Positions 7,183 to 9,180 of a stretch of DNA of 9,180 nt are shown here, piece after piece. Made by a program: the position numbers and the translations under genes. Source of the stretch: a candidate division FCPU426 bacterium (GTDB lineage: Bacteria > Oederibacteriota > PGYV01 > Palsa-1178); NCBI GenBank assembly GCA_003167475.1, contig PMTB01000069.1:1-9180 (forward strand), given 5' to 3'. Numbering within the stretch: position 1 is the first letter of the stretch; every line of letters starts with the position of its first letter. Under the pieces are notes generated by a model that did not search any database, was not told the DNA's origin, and saw only the letters and a list, made by a program, of their open reading frames with translations.

Positions 7183-7818
7183 ATGAAAAAGAAGAAAAAC
7201 TGGTCGGTATATGTGGTAAGGTGCAAGGACGGATCGTTGTATACTGGTATTTCAAACGACGTCAAACACCGCGTTAAGTCCCACAATTCGGGCAAGGGCG
7301 CGAAGTACATAACCGTGGCAAGAAGGCCTGTGAAGTTGTTGTATGTTGAAGAGGGTTTTGATGTCGGCGGCGCGTTAAAGAGGGAATACGCCATAAAGCA
7401 TTCGGGCAAACCAGCCAAGGAATTGCTGGTAAAAAGGAAAAGGAAGGCGAAAATGAACGACGACCAGATTTTCGAAAAGAAAAAAGAGCTCTTCGAATGC
7501 GCCAGATGCGGCAACTGCTGCGAAGTGCCGGGCTATGTGTTCATAAACATCAAGGAAGCCCAGATAATGGCCAAGGCATTGGCCATGCCGTACGATGAAT
7601 TTTATGAAAAAAACGTCCGCAAGGTGGGCCACCAGCACGTCCTGAAAACGCCTTTCAAGGGCGGATGCATATTCTGGAAAGACAAAAAATGCACGATATA
7701 CGAAGCCAGGCCAAGCCAGTGCAGAACGTTCCCGTACTGGAAGGAATTGACTACAGATCATAATGAGTGGAAAGAAATAGAAAAGTACTGCGAAGGCGCT
7801 AAAAGAATCAAGTTTTAA
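7183..7818 (+). CDS. GIY-YIG nuclease domain fused to a CxxCxxCC metal-binding domain
   Basis: This 211-residue frame joins two domains usually found as separate proteins. Residues about 6-85 are a GIY-YIG nuclease domain of the small UPF0213/YhbQ type: VYVVRC and LYTGIS form the GIY and YIG strands, followed by VKHRVKSHNSGKGAKYI and ALKREYAIK, which supplies the expected glutamate. Residues about 91-211 resemble the YkgJ/UPF0153 family of Zn- or Fe-S-binding proteins. These have FECARCGNCC (Cys 106, 109, 112, 113) and further cysteines at 162, 170, 180 and 203 (GGCIFW, KKCTIYEARPSQCR). Eight cysteines fit the family; its biochemical role is unsettled. The start is ATG 7183 after a weak AGGG; TTG 7180 is possible. 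An internal ATG at 7453, preceded by AGGAAGG at 7441-7447 (5-nt spacing), could also give the second domain alone. It is probably co-transcribed with the glycosidase gene 7 nt upstream. Confidence 0.85.
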   Translation: MKKKKNWSVYVVRCKDGSLYTGISNDVKHRVKSHNSGKGAKYITVARRPVKLLYVEEGFDVGGALKREYAIKHSGKPAKELLVKRKRKAKMNDDQIFEKKKELFECARCGNCCEVPGYVFINIKEAQIMAKALAMPYDEFYEKNVRKVGHQHVLKTPFKGGCIFWKDKKCTIYEARPSQCRTFPYWKELTTDHNEWKEIEKYCEGAKRIKF

Positions 7819-7831
7819 GTTTGAAGGTTTT

Positions 7832-7863
7832 GTAGTCGCACCCCTTCGATCCACCGGGGTGCG
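7832..7863 (+). repeat. GTAG-headed hairpin (REP-like)
   Basis: The sequence TTTTGTAGTCGC leads into an 8-bp stem, CGCACCCC (7837-7844) with GGGGTGCG (7856-7863), around an 11-nt loop. Read on the other strand, the hairpin at 2799-2830 shares the head, most of the stem and the CACCGGGGTGCG end. No T-run follows, so it is a poor intrinsic terminator although it sits 13 nt after a stop codon. The octamer GATCCACC in the loop recurs at 7876-7883. Confidence 0.7.
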
Positions 7864-7883
7864 TTGTGGGGATTTGATCCACC

Positions 7884-7914
7884 TTGACAAAGCGTACGCT
7901 TTATGGTACGCTTT
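7884..7914 (+). promoter_or_regulatory. promoter and palindromic operator of the toxin-antitoxin operon
   Basis: The -35 TTGACA (7884-7889) is followed after 17 bp by TACGCT (7907-7912). An upstream TGG makes this an extended -10 of otherwise weak match. The spacer holds a perfect 14-nt palindrome, AAAGCGTACGCTTT (7889-7902). Its half-site GTACGCTTT (7894-7902) recurs as a direct repeat at 7906-7914 over the -10. A palindrome plus an extra half-site over the promoter fits repression by a Phd/YefM-type antitoxin, whose known operators centre on a GTAC-containing palindrome. That the encoded antitoxin binds here is inferred. Confidence 0.6.
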
Positions 7915-7931
7915 TTAACGAGGTGAAAAAC

Positions 7932-8174
7932 ATGACAACCATTACCGCAAGCAACGCAAGGGCAAACCTGTACAAACTGCTGGACCAGGCAGCAGCCGGG
8001 CACGAACCGGTACAGATAACGGGAAAGCGAAACAACGCCGTTTTAGTATCCGAGGAAGACTGGTCAGCCATGCAGGAGACCATGTACCTGCTCTCAATCC
8101 CGAAGATGAGGGAATCGATAATAAATGGCCTGAAAACACCGGTAAGCAGGACACATAAGGCGCTTAAGTGGTGA
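7932..8174 (+). CDS. Phd/YefM-family antitoxin
   Basis: This 80-residue antitoxin of a type II toxin-antitoxin pair would neutralise the ribosome-associated RNase encoded next to it and, with it, repress its own promoter. The N-terminal half has the family pattern MTTITASNARANLYKLLDQA, then EPVQITGKRNNAVLVSEEDW, which in YefM/Phd forms the dimeric DNA-binding fold. The C-terminal part (ETMYLLSIPKMRESI onward) corresponds to the flexible toxin-wrapping segment; the ETxYLL...P pattern is typical of YefM. The start is ATG 7932 with GAGGTG at 7920-7925 (6-nt spacing). The frame can be read back to TTG 7884, but that codon is part of the -35 box. The toxin start overlaps the stop by 4 nt. Confidence 0.92.
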   Translation: MTTITASNARANLYKLLDQAAAGHEPVQITGKRNNAVLVSEEDWSAMQETMYLLSIPKMRESIINGLKTPVSRTHKALKW

Positions 8175-8434
8175 AGTGGAAGCTGGTTTACACTACCCAG
8201 GCGCAAAAAGACGCGAAAAAGAACAGCGCAGCCGGATTGAAAAACAAGACTATCAAACTCCTCGAAATCCTGGAAAACAACCCGTTCCAAAACCCTCCTC
8301 CGTTCGAAAAACTCATGGGCGACCTGCAGGGCGCATATTCCAGGCGCATAAACATACAGCACAGGATTGTGTATCAGGTGATGAAGGAAATAAGGACGGT
8401 GAAGGTCATTAGGCTGTGGACACATTACGAGTGA
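8171..8434 (+). CDS. Txe/YoeB-family toxin (mRNA endoribonuclease)
   Basis: This 87-residue toxin has the RelE/YoeB fold, whose characterised members bind the ribosome and cut mRNA in the A site. Residues aligning with the YoeB active site are present: E46 in PFEKL, R58 and R59 in YSRRI, R65 in QHRIVY, and H85-Y86 at the C terminus (THYE). The toxin therefore looks intact. The preferred start is GTG 8171, giving a GTGA overlap of 4 nt with the antitoxin stop and implying translational coupling; GTG 8168 adds one residue. The paired YefM-type antitoxin supports the YoeB assignment over other RelE relatives. Cleavage activity is inferred from the family. Confidence 0.92.
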   Translation: MKWKLVYTTQAQKDAKKNSAAGLKNKTIKLLEILENNPFQNPPPFEKLMGDLQGAYSRRINIQHRIVYQVMKEIRTVKVIRLWTHYE

Positions 8435-8494
8435 ATTGTTGTTTTGATTTAAAAACGGGTTAAAATCGCATGCGGGTTTTTGACCTTGTTTTTC

Positions 8495-8579
8495 GTAGAG
8501 AGGCTGCTTGCTGCCTCTCCCAGTGGGAATTGCACCGCTGGTAGCACCCTCTGGGAGAGGGAGCAAGCCCCATCTCTAC
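8495..8579. repeat. 85-bp inverted pair of GTAG-headed hairpins (BIME-like)
   Basis: The outer arms 8495-8523 and 8551-8579 are complementary at 25 of 29 positions and begin and end with GTAG/CTAC; the middle is 27 nt. The left arm also folds by itself: stem GAGAGGC (8498-8504) with GCCTCTC (8513-8519). This is the mirror-image pair expected for a BIME built of two REP units. The first 25 bases recur exactly at 9097-9121. The frame of the following gene happens to be open back into this repeat, but it looks non-coding. Apart from this element, bases 8435-8600 hold no gene. Confidence 0.75.
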
Positions 8580-8620
8580 ATGGTTATTTTTTGTTATTAT
8601 TTTTTGGGGCTTGTGTTTTA

Positions 8621-8629
8621 TGTTATAAT
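8621..8629 (+). promoter_or_regulatory. extended -10 promoter of the small membrane-protein gene
   Basis: TGTTATAAT combines a perfect TATAAT (8624-8629) with the TGn extension. The -35 region (about 8601-8606, TTTTTG) is poor, as is common for extended -10 promoters. Transcription would start near 8636, so the leader would be only about 13 nt and begin at the SD AAAGGAGG. Confidence 0.5.
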
Positions 8630-8635
8630 TGTCTC

Positions 8636-8643
8636 AAAGGAGG
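8636..8643 (+). promoter_or_regulatory. strong Shine-Dalgarno site setting the ATG 8649 start
   Basis: AAAGGAGG ends 5 nt before ATG 8649. It excludes the longer reading frame that begins inside the repeat at 8508. Confidence 0.85.
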
Positions 8644-8648
8644 TTCAA

Positions 8649-9059
8649 ATGAAAAAACAACAAATCACCGCTGTTCTCATTATAATATTTGTAGCCGGGG
8701 CCATCTGGGGCCTGAAAGTATTTTCCAAATACCAGTCCAAATCCTACGCCTTTGCCAATGAACTCAAAACAAATGGTCTTGCCATAGACAAAATAACCAT
8801 TGAAGGCGCCACTTCCATCATAGACGTAGTCACCGCCACAGGCGAAGGCCTTAAGGTAAAGATAACCCACTACGGCAACGGATTGTTCCTGAAAAACGTC
8901 ACCGACAACCTTGAAAAAGACAAGAAGAACAAAACCAAGATAGAGCCGCAGCCAATCTATGTCGCGGGGAATATAATTGTGGCGGTCTACCAGGAACAGA
9001 TTCAGGGGCAGGTAAAAGCGGCCGTAGGACGGATTTATCCGGGAATGCAGGAATATTGA
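8649..9059 (+). CDS. small membrane-anchored protein of unknown function
   Basis: I do not recognise this 136-residue protein. It has a short cytoplasmic start (MKKQQ), one hydrophobic segment at about residues 6-24 (ITAVLIIIFVAGAIWGLKV), and a soluble remainder of mixed polarity. The segment could be a signal anchor or an uncleaved signal peptide; no lipobox cysteine follows it, and the mature part has no cysteines. The soluble part would face the periplasm or outside. A lysine-rich stretch (LEKDKKNKTKIE) lies at about 88-99, followed by VAGNIIVAVYQEQIQGQVKAAVGRIYPGM near the C terminus. The SD is strong and a promoter precedes it, so it is probably an expressed single gene. It lies between two copies of an identical 25-base GTAG-headed hairpin. 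Reality of the gene is well supported; function is unknown. Confidence 0.75.
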   Translation: MKKQQITAVLIIIFVAGAIWGLKVFSKYQSKSYAFANELKTNGLAIDKITIEGATSIIDVVTATGEGLKVKITHYGNGLFLKNVTDNLEKDKKNKTKIEPQPIYVAGNIIVAVYQEQIQGQVKAAVGRIYPGMQEY

Positions 9060-9065
9060 AATAAA

Positions 9066-9096
9066 AACATTCTAGTTCTTGAACGGAATGTTCTTT
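9066..9096 (+). terminator. weak terminator-like hairpin after the small membrane-protein gene
   Basis: Stem AACATTC (9066-9072) pairs with GAATGTT (9086-9092). A nested GTTC/GAAC pair lies in the loop, and CTTT follows. It starts 7 nt after the stop codon. The stem is A/T-rich and the T-run short, so efficiency is doubtful. Confidence 0.35.
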
Positions 9097-9121
9097 GTAG
9101 AGAGGCTGCTTGCTGCCTCTC
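9097..9121 (+). repeat. GTAG-headed hairpin, second copy of the 25-base unit
   Basis: It is identical over 25 bases to 8495-8519, same orientation, with the GAGAGGC/GCCTCTC stem. Similarity stops abruptly after it, so only this unit is shared. Confidence 0.7.
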
Positions 9122-9161
9122 TGACGCGGGTTTTGAACGCGGCGCGGTGGGTCTGTGTTTT

Positions 9162-9180
9162 GTAGCCGCATCTATAGAAA
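9162..9180 (+). repeat. possible GTAG-headed repeat cut by the window end
   Basis: TTTTGTAGCCGCATCTATAG resembles the TTTTGTAGTCGC left end of the other units. The second stem arm, if any, lies beyond the window. Confidence 0.35.

Noticed and set aside
6225..7514. A 429-residue open frame on the minus strand
   Set aside because: It lies opposite the GH5 domain and the GIY-YIG gene, which have clear family motifs; its translation has no recognisable domain and it spans two real genes. It is an antisense shadow.
8467..8482. CGCATGCGGGTTTTTG, partly shared with the reverse complement of 2791-2800
   Set aside because: Ten identical bases plus a T-rich tail could be a worn fragment of the repeat family, but it is too short to call.
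7901..8566. A 221-residue open frame on the minus strand
   Set aside because: It runs antisense to the whole toxin-antitoxin operon and through the repeat at 8495-8579, with no motifs of its own.
8508..8648. A 47-residue N-terminal extension of the small membrane protein
   Set aside because: It translates the GTAG repeat and the promoter; a strong SD marks ATG 8649.

Overview
The window is chromosomal DNA of a bacterium, since it carries the bacterial ribosomal pair rplM-rpsI. G+C looks moderate. TTG and GTG starts with good Shine-Dalgarno (SD) sequences are used alongside ATG. The gene mix is a plant-polysaccharide glycoside hydrolase, a CxxCxxCC protein, a YefM/YoeB-type toxin-antitoxin pair and many small palindromic repeats. 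This would fit an uncultivated Gram-negative lineage such as Omnitrophota or Elusimicrobiota, but that placement is a guess; only 'bacterial' is firmly supported.

Layout, all genes on the + strand. 39-2543: an MFS transporter and a CCA-adding-type tRNA nucleotidyltransferase, 3 nt apart. 2540-2834: a repeat-rich intergenic stretch with a 28-nt perfect palindrome over the cca stop codon and a 144-bp element whose ends are inverted GTAG-headed hairpins. 2861-3848: promoter, rplM, rpsI and a strong intrinsic terminator. 3873-7175: a promoter, a 141-bp inverted repeat, then a large gene fusing a GH3 beta-xylosidase/beta-glucosidase-like enzyme to a GH5 mannanase-like domain. 7183-7818: a single frame encoding a GIY-YIG nuclease domain followed by a CxxCxxCC metal-binding domain. 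7832-8434: a GTAG hairpin, then an operator/promoter and the phd/yefM-type antitoxin with its overlapping Txe/YoeB-like toxin. 8495-9180: GTAG-headed hairpins on both sides of a small membrane-anchored protein of unknown function.

The annotated reading frames of four genes can be extended upstream into non-coding DNA. I moved each start to an SD-supported codon: rplM to ATG 2964, the GH3-GH5 gene to GTG 4116, the antitoxin to ATG 7932 and the small membrane protein to ATG 8649.

The items most worth a second look are: (1) a family of hairpins with a 5' GTAG head whose stems differ in sequence but remain self-complementary, as in REP/BIME elements moved by RAYT transposases; (2) the GH3-GH5 fusion without a visible signal peptide; (3) the GIY-YIG/CxxCxxCC fusion; and (4) the palindromic operator over the toxin-antitoxin promoter. 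I found no CRISPR array, tRNA, rRNA or transposase gene.
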